DNA from: Herbiconiux sp. A18JL235
GTDB taxonomy: Bacteria; Actinomycetota; Actinomycetes; Actinomycetales; Microbacteriaceae
Reading direction: 5' to 3'
DNA length: 64,000 bases
NCBI RefSeq assembly: GCF_040939305.1
Contig: NZ_CP162511.1
Span: forward strand, 1,116,001-1,180,000
Shown one piece after another: positions 51,491 to 60,546 of this stretch. Under the pieces are notes generated by a model that saw nothing but the letters and a program-made list of their open reading frames with translations, had not been told where the DNA came from and ran no database searches. Each line of letters starts with the position of its first letter. Position 1 is the stretch's first letter. Both the position numbers and the translations under genes were made by a program.

Positions 51491-52573
51491 GTGGCAGAGA
51501 ACTCGGGCGCGCCGACGCCCTCGACCAGCGTCGTGATCGTGAACTGGCGGCAGCCCGCCCTCACCGAACGGGCCGTGGAGTCGGTGCGCGGGCAGGGCGC
51601 CGAGATCGTCATCGTCGAGAACGAGGCCGCGCCGGGAGCCGCGGAGTTCTGGAGCGCGCGCGTGCCCGAGGCCGTCGTGGTGGTGAACCCCGGCAACGAG
51701 GGCTTCGCCGGCGGCGTGTCGAGCGGCATCGCCCGCGCCTCGGGCGAGGTGATCGTACTGCTCAACAACGACGCGGTCGCCGAGCCGGGATTCCTCGCCG
51801 CCGGGCTGGCCCGGCTCGCCGCAGCGCCGCGGTCGGTCGCCGCCGTCGCCGCCCACGTCGTGCTCGAGGGCCGCTACCGTCCCACCACCGCGGCAGACCG
51901 CACCGGCACGGGCGCGCTGGTCGGCATCGATGGCGAGCGCTGGGTGCGCACTCCCGAGGGCGACGCCACGGGCGTCGAGCTCACCAACAGCACCGGGGTC
52001 GTGCTGACGCGCTCCGGCAACTGCTACGACCGCGACTGGCTGCGGCCCACGGGGGTCGAGCCCACGCATCCGTCGTCCCTGCGTCTTTTCGCCTTCACCG
52101 GCGGAGCCGCGTTCCTGCGCCGCGAGGTGCTCGAGGAGCTCGGCGGCTTCGACACCCGGTACTTCATGTACTACGAAGACGTCGACCTGTCGTGGCGGAT
52201 GCGCCTCGCCGGCTACGACATCGTCTACGAGCCCCGGGCGCGGGTGGTGCACCGCCATGCCGGGTCGAGCGACCACGACTCGCCGCTGGTGCGCAGCTAC
52301 AGCATCCGCAACCGCAGTCTCACGATGCTGAAGAACGCCCCGGCGCGCGCGGTGCTGGCGGTGCTGGCGCGCACCGTCGCTCGGGCGGCGTCGGATGCTG
52401 TGCGCGGCATCCGCCATCACGGTCGCGGCCCCGAATCGGGTGCGTTCCTCTCCCGGGCGGGGTGGCGGCTCTACTTCGGCAGTGTCCTGCGGCTGACGCC
52501 CGCGCTGCTCGGAGGGCGCAGGCACAGCTCCGCCGCCGACCGCCGCCGCGTCTTCGCGGAGTTCGCCCGCTGA
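51491..52573 (+). CDS. Glycosyltransferase family 2
   Basis: 360 aa. TSVVIVNWRQPALTERAVES, NPGNEGFAGGVSSG, LLNNDAVAEPGFL as metal site, FTGGAAFLRREVLEELGGFD and FMYYEDVDLSWRMRLAGYD; this layout is that of rhamnosyltransferases. The C-terminal 80 residues are basic and probably membrane-associated. Start GTG 51491; TAGGAT ends nine bases upstream, leaving little or no leader. It lies alone between two large glycosyltransferase genes on the opposite strand. Confidence 0.82.
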   Translation: MAENSGAPTPSTSVVIVNWRQPALTERAVESVRGQGAEIVIVENEAAPGAAEFWSARVPEAVVVVNPGNEGFAGGVSSGIARASGEVIVLLNNDAVAEPGFLAAGLARLAAAPRSVAAVAAHVVLEGRYRPTTAADRTGTGALVGIDGERWVRTPEGDATGVELTNSTGVVLTRSGNCYDRDWLRPTGVEPTHPSSLRLFAFTGGAAFLRREVLEELGGFDTRYFMYYEDVDLSWRMRLAGYDIVYEPRARVVHRHAGSSDHDSPLVRSYSIRNRSLTMLKNAPARAVLAVLARTVARAASDAVRGIRHHGRGPESGAFLSRAGWRLYFGSVLRLTPALLGGRRHSSAADRRRVFAEFAR

Positions 52574-52575
52574 CC

Positions 52576-52591
52576 CGCGGCGCCGGCCGCG
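52576..52591. terminator. Small GC hairpin between convergent glycosyltransferase genes
   Basis: CGCGG (52576-52580), loop CGCCGG, CCGCG (52587-52591), in the 25-bp gap between two facing stops. Weak, given base composition. Confidence 0.25.
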
Positions 52592-52598
52592 AGCCCCG

Positions 52599-55500
52599 CT
52601 ACTTGCCGCCCGGCAGCCGTCGCCTGATCGCCCGCAGCACGCCCTTCGGCCCGAGCTCCTGCACCTGACCGCGCACCTGGCGGGCCCGCGCTGCACCGGT
52701 GTCGACCGCCTCCACCACCTTGTAGGCGCGCCGGGCCCTGATCAGCTCGTTGTCGTACGAGGCCTCCGCGAACCGCTCGGCGATGCGCGCCGTGTAGGCG
52801 GCGACGGCACGGAAGTACAGGAACCTCCTGCGCAGCCGCGCCAGGTCGACGGGCAGGGCGAGCTCCTCGCCTACGATCTCGAGCAGGCGAGCGTTGTAGT
52901 CGTCGAGCGAGCGCACCTCGCCGGGTGCCACGGTGACGCTGAGCTGCTCGGCCGTGGCGACGGCGTCCGGCAGGTCGGCGAAGCGGGAGAAGAAGGTCGC
53001 TCCGTCGCCGAGTCCGAGCCCGTCGACCACCTCGTGCGCCACCTGGGTGTCGAACAGCACCACGGGTCTGCCGTGCTTCGCGGCCTCCGCGATGGGCAGC
53101 CCGAAGCCCTCGTACGCCGACGGGAAGACCACGACCGATGCGCCGGCGTAGAGCCTCGACACCTGACGGTCGGAGAGCAGGCCGCCGCGGATCGGCACGA
53201 TCTCGTCGCCCCGGTCGTCGATCTCGCCGCCGAAGACGACGACGCTGCGCCCCCCGCCGCGCAGCGCGGCGACGGTCTCGGCGAGCTGCTTGTGCGGGTA
53301 GGAGTTGCCGACCACGAGCAGGTAGCCGCCCGCGGCGATCGCGGCCCGCTGCCGCTCGCTCAGCTCGTCGCCGTCGTTCTTCGCTTCGAGTTCGACCCGC
53401 GCGGCGCCCTGGTGCACCACGGTGATGCGGCTGCGCGCCTCTGCCGTGATCTCGGGGAAGTAGGCGAGGGTGTCGTCGACGGTCGCCTGGCTGATGGCGA
53501 CCGTGCGGTCGGCGTACGCGAGCGAGTCGCGCAGCACCTGCTTGCGAGCGGCGTCGTTCTCGCGCAGCGACAGCAGGCGGGTGCCGATGATGTCGAGGTG
53601 GGTGACCACCCAACGGGCGCAGAAGCGGTTGAAGCGCAGGATCTGCTTCTCGTGGCCGAGCGGCACGAGGGCGATGCCGAGGTCGAACAGTTCGTTGACG
53701 TCGTGGTTCCAGATGCTGCGGAAGCCGAACCTGTCGAGCCCGAAGAACTTCTGCGCCTCGATGGAGGAAGCGATGACGAACTCGGCGTCGAGCTCGCCGC
53801 GCGACTGCTTCTCGGCGAGCAGCGTGAGGAACGACAGCGCGTTGCGCGAGGTGCCGTCGTAGCGCAGGGTCAGGTCGTAGAGGTCGATCAGCACGCGCTT
53901 GTCGGGGTCGTTGCCGTCGATGAAGTCGGCGAACCAGTCGATCGGGTCGATGTCGTGCTCGAGGTACTGGTCGATGGAGGAGCGGAAGTGCGGGTAGCGC
54001 TCGAAGATGATCTCCTCGTTGCGCGTGCGCAGACCGTCGGAGTCGAACTCGCTCTCGCTGAAGCTGCGGCTGCCCTCGTGGATGACGTAGGCGTGGTTGG
54101 CGAACAGGGAGGAGTAGCCGTGCGTATTGATGCGCAGGCAGAAGTCGACCTCTTCGCCGTAGCCCGGGTTGAAGATCTCGTCGAACAGCCCGAACTGGTC
54201 GAGCAGCGCGCGGCGCACGAGGAAGCAGAAACCGATGGCCACCGGGGCGACGGTGTAGCGCGGCAGCTCGTCGTGGAGCGACGCGAACTTGCGGAGCGAA
54301 TGCTCGATGTCGTCGGGCCCTCGGCGGGGCCGTGACACGAACGGGAAGGAGGCGATGGTGGCGTGGTTGCTGCGCGGGCAGACCACACCGTGCTTCTCGC
54401 CGGCGTGCAGCACGCGGGCGAGCTCCTCCACGGCCCCCGACAGCAGCACCGCGTCGCTGTTGAGCAGCAGCACGTCGTTGCCCGAGTCGTCGAGCTCGAA
54501 CGCAGCCCGGTTGCAGGTGCTGCCGAAACCGAGGTTCTTCGGGTTGCGGGCGTAGGAGGCGTTCTCGACACCGTCGATGAGCTCGCGCAGTCGCGCCTCG
54601 ATGACGTCGGCGTCGGGGCCGACGTCGTTCACGAGCAGCAGGCGGTTGCGACCGAGGTCGCCGTGCTCGAGCACGCTCTGCACGCAGCGCTCGAGCGAGG
54701 GGAGGTCGCCGTAGACCGGCACCACGATGGTGACCGGCGGGGGAGGGCTGAGGTCTTCGGCGCCCGTGGCCAGCGCCGCCGACGCCGCGGTTCCGGCGCG
54801 GCCGGAGCGCACCCTGGCCTCCTCGAACTGTCGCACCGTCTCGTCGAGGGTGGGGTTGCGCACCGTCTGCCACTCGTCGCGCATGAGTTCGACGTCGTCG
54901 GCGAGGCCGATCCAGAACTCGGTGAGATGGGGCAGCTTCGGCACCCGGGGTGCGGTGCGCGAGAGCTCGGTCATCGCGTCGATGACGTCGGAGAGCGGGT
55001 AGCGGCCGGCCACCGCAGCTGCGTCGCCAGGGGCTGCCGCCGCGTGGGCACGGAGCAGTGCCGGGTCGGCGGCGTAGCGGGCGAGGGCGTCGGCGATGTC
55101 GGAGACCTCGGCCGAGGTGACGAAGCCGGAGCTTCCGTCGGCGATGAGCTCGCTCGTTCCTCCGGCATCGATGCCGACCACCGGGGTTCCCTGCGCGAGG
55201 TATTCGATGGTGACCCGGCCGAACGCCTCGCTGCGGGAGAGCATGAGGGCGACGTCGGCGTCGCGGATGTAGGGCCGCGGGTCTTCACGGTAGCCCTCGA
55301 CGCGCACCCGGTCTGCAACGCCGAGGCGGGCGGCCGTGTCGAGCAGTGCGCCGTGGTACTCGGGGTGGTCGAGCGGGCCCACCAGGGTGAGGCGGGCGTC
55401 GACGCCCCGCGCGCGGAGCTCGCCGAGCGCCTCGACGGCGAGGTGCTGGCGCTTCGCCGGGCCGACGGTGCCGACCATGAGGAGTTCGAGCGTGCCCTCG

Positions 55501-56147
55501 CCACCCTGGCGCGCATCCGTCGCCGATGCCGCCGCCGCACCCGCCGCGGCGGAGACGGGCGCCGTGCGCAGCGCCTCGACGTCGACCGGGGGATAGGTGA
55601 CGAGCACTTCGCGACCGGGGAGGAACGACTCGGCGTGCGCGCGCACCGCCTCGGAGTTGGCCACCACGAGGTCGGAGAGGAGCCCGACGTCGGCCCAGCT
55701 CTGCTCGACGCCGATGACGAACTCGAGGCCGTGGTCGAGGTCGCCGAACTCGCGCGCGAACCACACGTGAGGGGTGCCGACGAGGCCGGCGGCGACGGCG
55801 CCCCAGGGGTTCACCACCGAGTTCGTCACCACGAGGTCGGGCGAGGTGTCGCGGATGCGCTTCTCGATCGCCAGCACGGCCCGCCCGTCGCGGCGTGCGT
55901 TGTCGAAGCGGTTCTCGCCCGGGCGGTAGAGGTGGGGGATGGCCCAGGGCCAGAACGGGACGGCGAACAGCTCCCAGCCGCGCGAGCGCACGGCCCGGGC
56001 GAACTCGCCCTCGGCCGAGGCCGTGACCACCTCGATCTCGAGCCCCGGCTCGCGCCTCGCCCACTCCTCGCCGAGCGCGAGCAACGACCGTTCCGCACCG
56101 CCGAGTTCGTTCTCGGCCGAGCTGTGGTTGACGAGCAAGACACGCAT
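52599..56147 (-). CDS. Three-domain glycosyltransferase, GT4-GT2-GT4, 1182 aa
   Basis: Domain 1 (residues 1-385): VLLVNHSSAENELGGAERSL, LMVGTVGPAKRQHLAVEAL, EX7E-like SEAFGRVTIEYLAQGTPVV. Domain 2 (about 470-720): GT2 with VTIVVPVYGDLPSLERCVQS, LLLNSDAVLLSGAV and FNPGYGEEVDFCLRINTHGY. Domain 3 (about 785-1110): GT4 with LLVVGNSYPHKQLAETVAAL and SAYEGFGLPIAEAAKHGRPVV without its last residue. One chain could therefore catalyse up to three transfers. The ATG at 56147 is marked by TAGCCT six bases upstream. Divergent from a GT-C-like membrane protein. Confidence 0.85.
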   Translation of the reverse strand: MRVLLVNHSSAENELGGAERSLLALGEEWARREPGLEIEVVTASAEGEFARAVRSRGWELFAVPFWPWAIPHLYRPGENRFDNARRDGRAVLAIEKRIRDTSPDLVVTNSVVNPWGAVAAGLVGTPHVWFAREFGDLDHGLEFVIGVEQSWADVGLLSDLVVANSEAVRAHAESFLPGREVLVTYPPVDVEALRTAPVSAAAGAAAASATDARQGGEGTLELLMVGTVGPAKRQHLAVEALGELRARGVDARLTLVGPLDHPEYHGALLDTAARLGVADRVRVEGYREDPRPYIRDADVALMLSRSEAFGRVTIEYLAQGTPVVGIDAGGTSELIADGSSGFVTSAEVSDIADALARYAADPALLRAHAAAAPGDAAAVAGRYPLSDVIDAMTELSRTAPRVPKLPHLTEFWIGLADDVELMRDEWQTVRNPTLDETVRQFEEARVRSGRAGTAASAALATGAEDLSPPPPVTIVVPVYGDLPSLERCVQSVLEHGDLGRNRLLLVNDVGPDADVIEARLRELIDGVENASYARNPKNLGFGSTCNRAAFELDDSGNDVLLLNSDAVLLSGAVEELARVLHAGEKHGVVCPRSNHATIASFPFVSRPRRGPDDIEHSLRKFASLHDELPRYTVAPVAIGFCFLVRRALLDQFGLFDEIFNPGYGEEVDFCLRINTHGYSSLFANHAYVIHEGSRSFSESEFDSDGLRTRNEEIIFERYPHFRSSIDQYLEHDIDPIDWFADFIDGNDPDKRVLIDLYDLTLRYDGTSRNALSFLTLLAEKQSRGELDAEFVIASSIEAQKFFGLDRFGFRSIWNHDVNELFDLGIALVPLGHEKQILRFNRFCARWVVTHLDIIGTRLLSLRENDAARKQVLRDSLAYADRTVAISQATVDDTLAYFPEITAEARSRITVVHQGAARVELEAKNDGDELSERQRAAIAAGGYLLVVGNSYPHKQLAETVAALRGGGRSVVVFGGEIDDRGDEIVPIRGGLLSDRQVSRLYAGASVVVFPSAYEGFGLPIAEAAKHGRPVVLFDTQVAHEVVDGLGLGDGATFFSRFADLPDAVATAEQLSVTVAPGEVRSLDDYNARLLEIVGEELALPVDLARLRRRFLYFRAVAAYTARIAERFAEASYDNELIRARRAYKVVEAVDTGAARARQVRGQVQELGPKGVLRAIRRRLPGGK

Positions 56148-56153
56148 CCACCA

Positions 56154-56194
56154 AGGCTACAGGGGTCTTCGCACGCGGGACCGGACCTTATACT
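56154..56194. promoter_or_regulatory. Divergent leaderless promoters for the 1182-aa glycosyltransferase and the GT-C-like gene
   Basis: Minus strand TAGCCT (56154-56159) lies six bases before ATG 56147. Plus strand TATACT (56189-56194) lies seven bases before ATG 56202. Both fit in a 54-bp gap, so the two genes must share a control region. Confidence 0.55.
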
Positions 56195-56201
56195 CGACCG
56201 G

Positions 56202-58073
56202 ATGCGATCACCAGCCCCCGCCGCCACCACGGCGTCGGGCGACGGCGCGTGGGCCTGGGCCGCAGCGCTGTCGCGCTTCGTCACGGCACGTCGTCGCCGG
56301 TGGGAGCTTCCGGTGGCGATCGTGCTCGTGCTCGGCCTCACCGCGGCGTTCGCCTGGCAGTCGTACTTCTTCGCCGACGACCTGTTCTTCCCCGCCTACT
56401 TCCGCGAGTTCCCGTTCGGCGTCGACTCCCTCACCCGCAGCTGGTTCGGGCACCTCATGCCGGCGTACGCGGCCAGCATCGCCGGGTTCCTCGCGGTGTT
56501 CGGCCTCTCCTGGCCGGCCGCAGCGGTGATCATCGGGGTGATCCACGCCGGCGCCTTCACCGCCCTCGTGCGCATCGTCGACGCGGTGACGGGCGCCCGC
56601 CGCATGGCGCTCCTCGCCGGCCTCGCCTTCTCGCTCTCGCTCGGCCCCATCGCCCTGCGGCTGTGGTGGGCCGCGAGCCTCAACAACACGGTCGCCCTCG
56701 CCGTCTCGCTCGCCGCCTTCGGCTGCCTCACCCGCTTCGTGGTGGGCACGCGCTGGACGCGCTGGGGCAGTCTCGCCGCCGGGCTCGTGCTCTACGCCCT
56801 CGCTCTGGCCTCGAGCGAGAAGTCGCTGCTGTTCTCGATGCACCTGTTCCTGTGGTGCGTGCTCGTGATCTGGCGCGGCCAGCCCCTCCTCGCCCGGCTG
56901 AAGAACCTGCTGCGCAGCTGGCCGGTGTGGCTCGGCGTCGTCGTCATCTCGCTGGCCGAGCTGTACCTCTACCTGGGCGGCCCCTACCTCGCCGAGTCGG
57001 ACGGCTCGCCCTCCGGCACCACCACGCTGCAGTTCATGGTGCACAGTGCGCTGGGTGGCCTCATCCCCTCGTTCTTCGGCTTCGACCTGGTGCATGCGCC
57101 CGTCACGCTGCTGAACCCCGTCATCATCGTCACCTGCCTGCTGTTCGCGGCGTTCGTGGTGGCGACGGTCGTCGTGAAGCGCTCGAACGCCGGCGTGTGG
57201 GTGTTCACGGTCGTCGTCGTGCTGGCGAACACCTTCGTGCTCTCCCGGCGCGCCGACGTCATCGGCATCGGTGCCGGCCGCGAGCTGCGCTACCACCTCG
57301 AGAACACGGCGCTCGTCTGGGCGGCGATCGGCGTCGTCGTGGTGAGCACGCTGCTCGAGCTGCGGCGGCGGGCGGATGCGCGGGCTGGGCTGTCGACATC
57401 AGCGCCGCCCTCGGCACGCGGCGGCCGGCGCACCGGCCGACTCGTCGCCTCCGTCGTGTCGGCGCTCGCCGTCGTGGCACTCGTCGCGGTGTCGGCCGTC
57501 GCGTGGGCGGGCTCGTTCGACCGCATCGTCGCCGCCAACCCCGGCCCGAAGGCCAGGGAGTGGGTGGAGACGATGGAGCGCACGCTGCCGGCCGACGCGC
57601 CGCCGCTCATCGACTCGCCGCTGCCCGAGCCCGTCGCGCTCGCGTCGCTCTGGCCCTACAACATGACCTCGGCGATGCTGCCGGTGTTCGGGCGCGAGGT
57701 GACGTTCACCAGCTCGCTCGAGGGCGCCTGGGTGGTCGGCGCCGACGGGGCCGCGGGGCCGGCGACGCTCGACGACGTCAAAGCCGCCTCCGAGGGCGCC
57801 GCCTGCACCGACGGCAACAGCGATCTGGAGTACCCGGGAACGAAGGCCGACCGCGGCCGCTATCTCGTCATCGACTACTCGGCAGCGTCCGGCGACTCGT
57901 TCGCCGTGTTCGCGGGCGACCGCTGGACCGAGGTGGAGCGGCCCGCGGGCAGCGGCACCGCCGTGCTCTACCTGCCCTACGGCATCGCCCCGGGCGAGCT
58001 CGCCATCGGAGCGCAGAGCAGCCCGGTCTGCATCGACGGGCTCTCGATCGCCGACGTCGTGCCCGCCCGCTGA
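56202..58073 (+). CDS. Polytopic membrane protein, GT-C glycosyltransferase-like
   Basis: 623 aa. About ten to eleven transmembrane helices up to residue 440, then an external C-terminal domain of about 170 residues. The first external loop carries QSYFFADDLFFPAYF, an acidic pair in the place of the GT-C catalytic residues. No named family is certain; a polyprenyl-phosphate-sugar-dependent transferase or polymerase is possible. The locus has no other candidate polymerase. The start follows TATACT by seven bases. Confidence 0.62.
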   Translation: MRSPAPAATTASGDGAWAWAAALSRFVTARRRRWELPVAIVLVLGLTAAFAWQSYFFADDLFFPAYFREFPFGVDSLTRSWFGHLMPAYAASIAGFLAVFGLSWPAAAVIIGVIHAGAFTALVRIVDAVTGARRMALLAGLAFSLSLGPIALRLWWAASLNNTVALAVSLAAFGCLTRFVVGTRWTRWGSLAAGLVLYALALASSEKSLLFSMHLFLWCVLVIWRGQPLLARLKNLLRSWPVWLGVVVISLAELYLYLGGPYLAESDGSPSGTTTLQFMVHSALGGLIPSFFGFDLVHAPVTLLNPVIIVTCLLFAAFVVATVVVKRSNAGVWVFTVVVVLANTFVLSRRADVIGIGAGRELRYHLENTALVWAAIGVVVVSTLLELRRRADARAGLSTSAPPSARGGRRTGRLVASVVSALAVVALVAVSAVAWAGSFDRIVAANPGPKAREWVETMERTLPADAPPLIDSPLPEPVALASLWPYNMTSAMLPVFGREVTFTSSLEGAWVVGADGAAGPATLDDVKAASEGAACTDGNSDLEYPGTKADRGRYLVIDYSAASGDSFAVFAGDRWTEVERPAGSGTAVLYLPYGIAPGELAIGAQSSPVCIDGLSIADVVPAR

Positions 58074-58138
58074 CCAGCCCGACCGGCTCCGGATGCGCCG
58101 CACCAGCGTGCGGTCAGGATCGGCGGGGCGGCAGCAAC

Positions 58139-58144
58139 TATGAT
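58139..58144 (+). promoter_or_regulatory. -10 element for the acyltransferase gene
   Basis: TATGAT, near consensus, 54 bases before the GTG at 58199, leaving a leader of about 48 bases with GAGGAG. No clear -35 was found. Confidence 0.4.
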
Positions 58145-58198
58145 CTCCCGAGGCGCCGAGCGATGCGGGCCCGATCCTGCGAGGAGTGAACGACAGAC

Positions 58199-60406
58199 GT
58201 GGCCAGTTCAGAGCACCCGGCGCCCGCCGGAGCCGGAGGCGCGGCAGCGGGCGCGGCTCCGGTGGCCACCCGCGCATCGCGACGCTCCTCGGGTTCGGCG
58301 GCGCTCCGTGAGTTCCGGCCCGAGATCCAGGGCCTGCGCGCCCTCTCGGTGGGCGTCGTCGTCATCTACCACCTCTGGCCGGGCGCCCTCCCCGGCGGGT
58401 TCATCGGCGTCGACGTCTTCTTCGTCATCTCCGGCTTCCTCATCTCGGGGCATCTCCTCGGCGAACTGCGCCGCACCGGAAAGGTGGCCATCGGGTCGTT
58501 CTGGGCCAGGCGCATCCGGAGACTGCTCCCCGCATCGCTGCTCGTGCTCGTCGTCACGCTGGTCGCCACGCTCATCTGGGTGCCGCTCAGCAACCGCGCC
58601 GACGAGCTCGTCAACATCGGTGCGAGCGCGCTCTACGCCATCAACTGGGTGCTCGCGAACAACGCCGTCGACTACCTGGCGCAGAACAACGCCGACTCGG
58701 TGGTGCAGCAGTACTGGTCGCTCGCCGTCGAGGAGCAGTTCTACGTGCTGTGGCCGCTGCTGCTCATGGGCACGGTGCTCGTCGCCGGCTGGGTGCTCCG
58801 CCGTCGCATCGACGCCGACTCGTGGAAGAGCCTCCGGCCCTTCGTGGTGGGCGTTCTCGTGCTCGTGTTCGCCGCCTCCCTGATCTACTCGATCTACCTC
58901 ACCGCCACCCGGCCGGGGGCCGCGTACTTCAACACCTTCGTGCGCGCCTGGGAATTCGCGGCCGGCGGCCTGGCCTCGGTGGCCGTGATGTGGCTCGCCG
59001 ACCGCCGCAAGCTCGACCGCAGCTCGCGGGGCATGCGCGTCGTCAGCGCGGTCGTGCCGTGGGTCGGGGTCGCGCTCATCGCCGTCTCCGCGTACACCTT
59101 CTCGGGCGCGCTGCCCTTCCCCGGCATCGTCGCCGCCATTCCGGTGGTCGGAGCGCTGCTGGTGCTGCTCGTCGACCCGCCCGCCTCCGAGCGCTTCGGG
59201 CTGCGCACCGTCAGCGCGTTCTGGCCGGTGAAGAGCATCGGCAAGTGGTCGTACTCCATCTACCTCTGGCACTGGCCGATCATCGTGTTCTTCCCGCTCG
59301 TGTTCGGAGTGGGCATCGGCATCAAGGCGGGCATCGCGCTCGGCCTGCTCTCCATCGTGGTCGGCGCGCTGTCGAGCCGCTTCGTCGAAGACCCGGCGCG
59401 CTACAACCGCTGGTGGGCGGCCAAGCGCATCCGCTCCTACGCCTTCGCCCTGGGCGTGCCCGCCCTCATCGTCGCCGTGATCGCGGCGAACATGACCTTC
59501 ATCCAGCAGTCGATCGACGAGGCGGCGAACCAGGCCACCACCCAGCTCGAGCAGCCCTGCTACGGCGCCAACGGCATCCTCGACCAGGGGGCCTGCCCCG
59601 ACGTGTTCACGGCGACCGAGCCCATCGACACGGCTTACGCCTCGCAAGACCTCGACCCGAACTGGTGCCTCGTGCAGCTCGACAACGTCTGGCGCAACTG
59701 CACCTACGGTGACCCGAAGGGGCCGAACGGCACCATCGCGATCGTGGGCGACTCGCACGCCGCCGCGATGACCCCGTCGTTCGACGAGTACTTCAAGACC
59801 CAGGGCTGGCGCGTCGTCACCTACACCCGCTTCGGCTGCCCTGGCCTCACCACCGTGCCCGAGCAGATGGTGGGGAAGGATGCGGCGGAGCAGATCGCCT
59901 GCACCGACTGGACGAAAGACGTGCTCGCCGACATCGAGTCGCGCGACGACATCGACGTGGTGGCGTACACCGACTGGTCGAGGGCCTACTTCACCTCGGA
60001 CGACCCCGGGCAGCTGCAGGCCTTCCGCGACGAGATCGACGCCAACTGGTCGGCCGTGCAGGCCAGCGGTAAAGACGTGATCTTCGTGCGCGACGTGCCG
60101 GGCAACAGCGTGGGCGACGTGCCGACCTGCCTCGCCGGCATCACCGTGCCGGCCGCGGCCCCGTGCTCGAACCCGCGGCAGAAGGCGATCATCGACGACA
60201 CCGTGCTGCAGGCGGTGGCGCAGAACGGCGACATCCCGCTGGTCGACACCAGCCAGTACTTCTGCACCGACGAGACCTGCATGACCTTCGTGGGAGGGGT
60301 CGTCACCTACGCCGACAACAACCACATGAGCAACACCTACGCCCGCAGCATCGCCCCGCACCTCGGCCGCGACCTCACCGCGGCGATCGAGTCGTTCGGC
60401 CGCTGA
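58199..60406 (+). CDS. OafA/YrhL-type membrane acyltransferase with C-terminal SGNH domain
   Basis: 735 aa. The N-terminal Acyltransf_3 part (about 40-400, ten helices) has FRPEIQGLRALSVGVVVIYH with the catalytic His, GVDVFFVISGFLISGHLL and FWARRIRRLLPA. The external SGNH-like domain (about 500-735) has the Ser block VGDSHAAAMTPSF and a late His in NNHMSNTYA. Such proteins O-acetylate surface polysaccharides, the membrane part passing an acyl group across and the SGNH part transferring it. GTG 58199 has GAGGAG twelve bases upstream. It is the last gene of the glycan locus. Confidence 0.87.
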   Translation: MASSEHPAPAGAGGAAAGAAPVATRASRRSSGSAALREFRPEIQGLRALSVGVVVIYHLWPGALPGGFIGVDVFFVISGFLISGHLLGELRRTGKVAIGSFWARRIRRLLPASLLVLVVTLVATLIWVPLSNRADELVNIGASALYAINWVLANNAVDYLAQNNADSVVQQYWSLAVEEQFYVLWPLLLMGTVLVAGWVLRRRIDADSWKSLRPFVVGVLVLVFAASLIYSIYLTATRPGAAYFNTFVRAWEFAAGGLASVAVMWLADRRKLDRSSRGMRVVSAVVPWVGVALIAVSAYTFSGALPFPGIVAAIPVVGALLVLLVDPPASERFGLRTVSAFWPVKSIGKWSYSIYLWHWPIIVFFPLVFGVGIGIKAGIALGLLSIVVGALSSRFVEDPARYNRWWAAKRIRSYAFALGVPALIVAVIAANMTFIQQSIDEAANQATTQLEQPCYGANGILDQGACPDVFTATEPIDTAYASQDLDPNWCLVQLDNVWRNCTYGDPKGPNGTIAIVGDSHAAAMTPSFDEYFKTQGWRVVTYTRFGCPGLTTVPEQMVGKDAAEQIACTDWTKDVLADIESRDDIDVVAYTDWSRAYFTSDDPGQLQAFRDEIDANWSAVQASGKDVIFVRDVPGNSVGDVPTCLAGITVPAAAPCSNPRQKAIIDDTVLQAVAQNGDIPLVDTSQYFCTDETCMTFVGGVVTYADNNHMSNTYARSIAPHLGRDLTAAIESFGR

Positions 60407-60410
60407 CCAG

Positions 60411-60490
60411 ACGCTGACCCGGCCCGGCACTGACCCGGCCCGGCACTGACCCGTCCCGGCACAGACCCGACCCGGCACACTCCGGCGCGG
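60411..60490 (+). repeat. 16-bp tandem repeat, four copies plus a degenerate fifth
   Basis: Units with consensus GCACTGACCCGGCCCG at 60411-60426 (first two bases differ), 60427-60442, 60443-60458, 60459-60474, and a degenerate copy to 60490. It starts four bases after the acyltransferase stop. It fills half of the 140-bp gap; the rest shows only the ribosome site of the next gene. Confidence 0.8.
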
Positions 60491-60546
60491 TTCCGAGGCC
60501 TCTGGCACCCGGTGCCCTAGGCTGCCCGGAGATCGTAAGGGGAACG

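Noticed and set aside
60411..60490. Considered as a CRISPR array
   Set aside because: Units are 16 bp and contiguous without spacers, and no cas gene is present.
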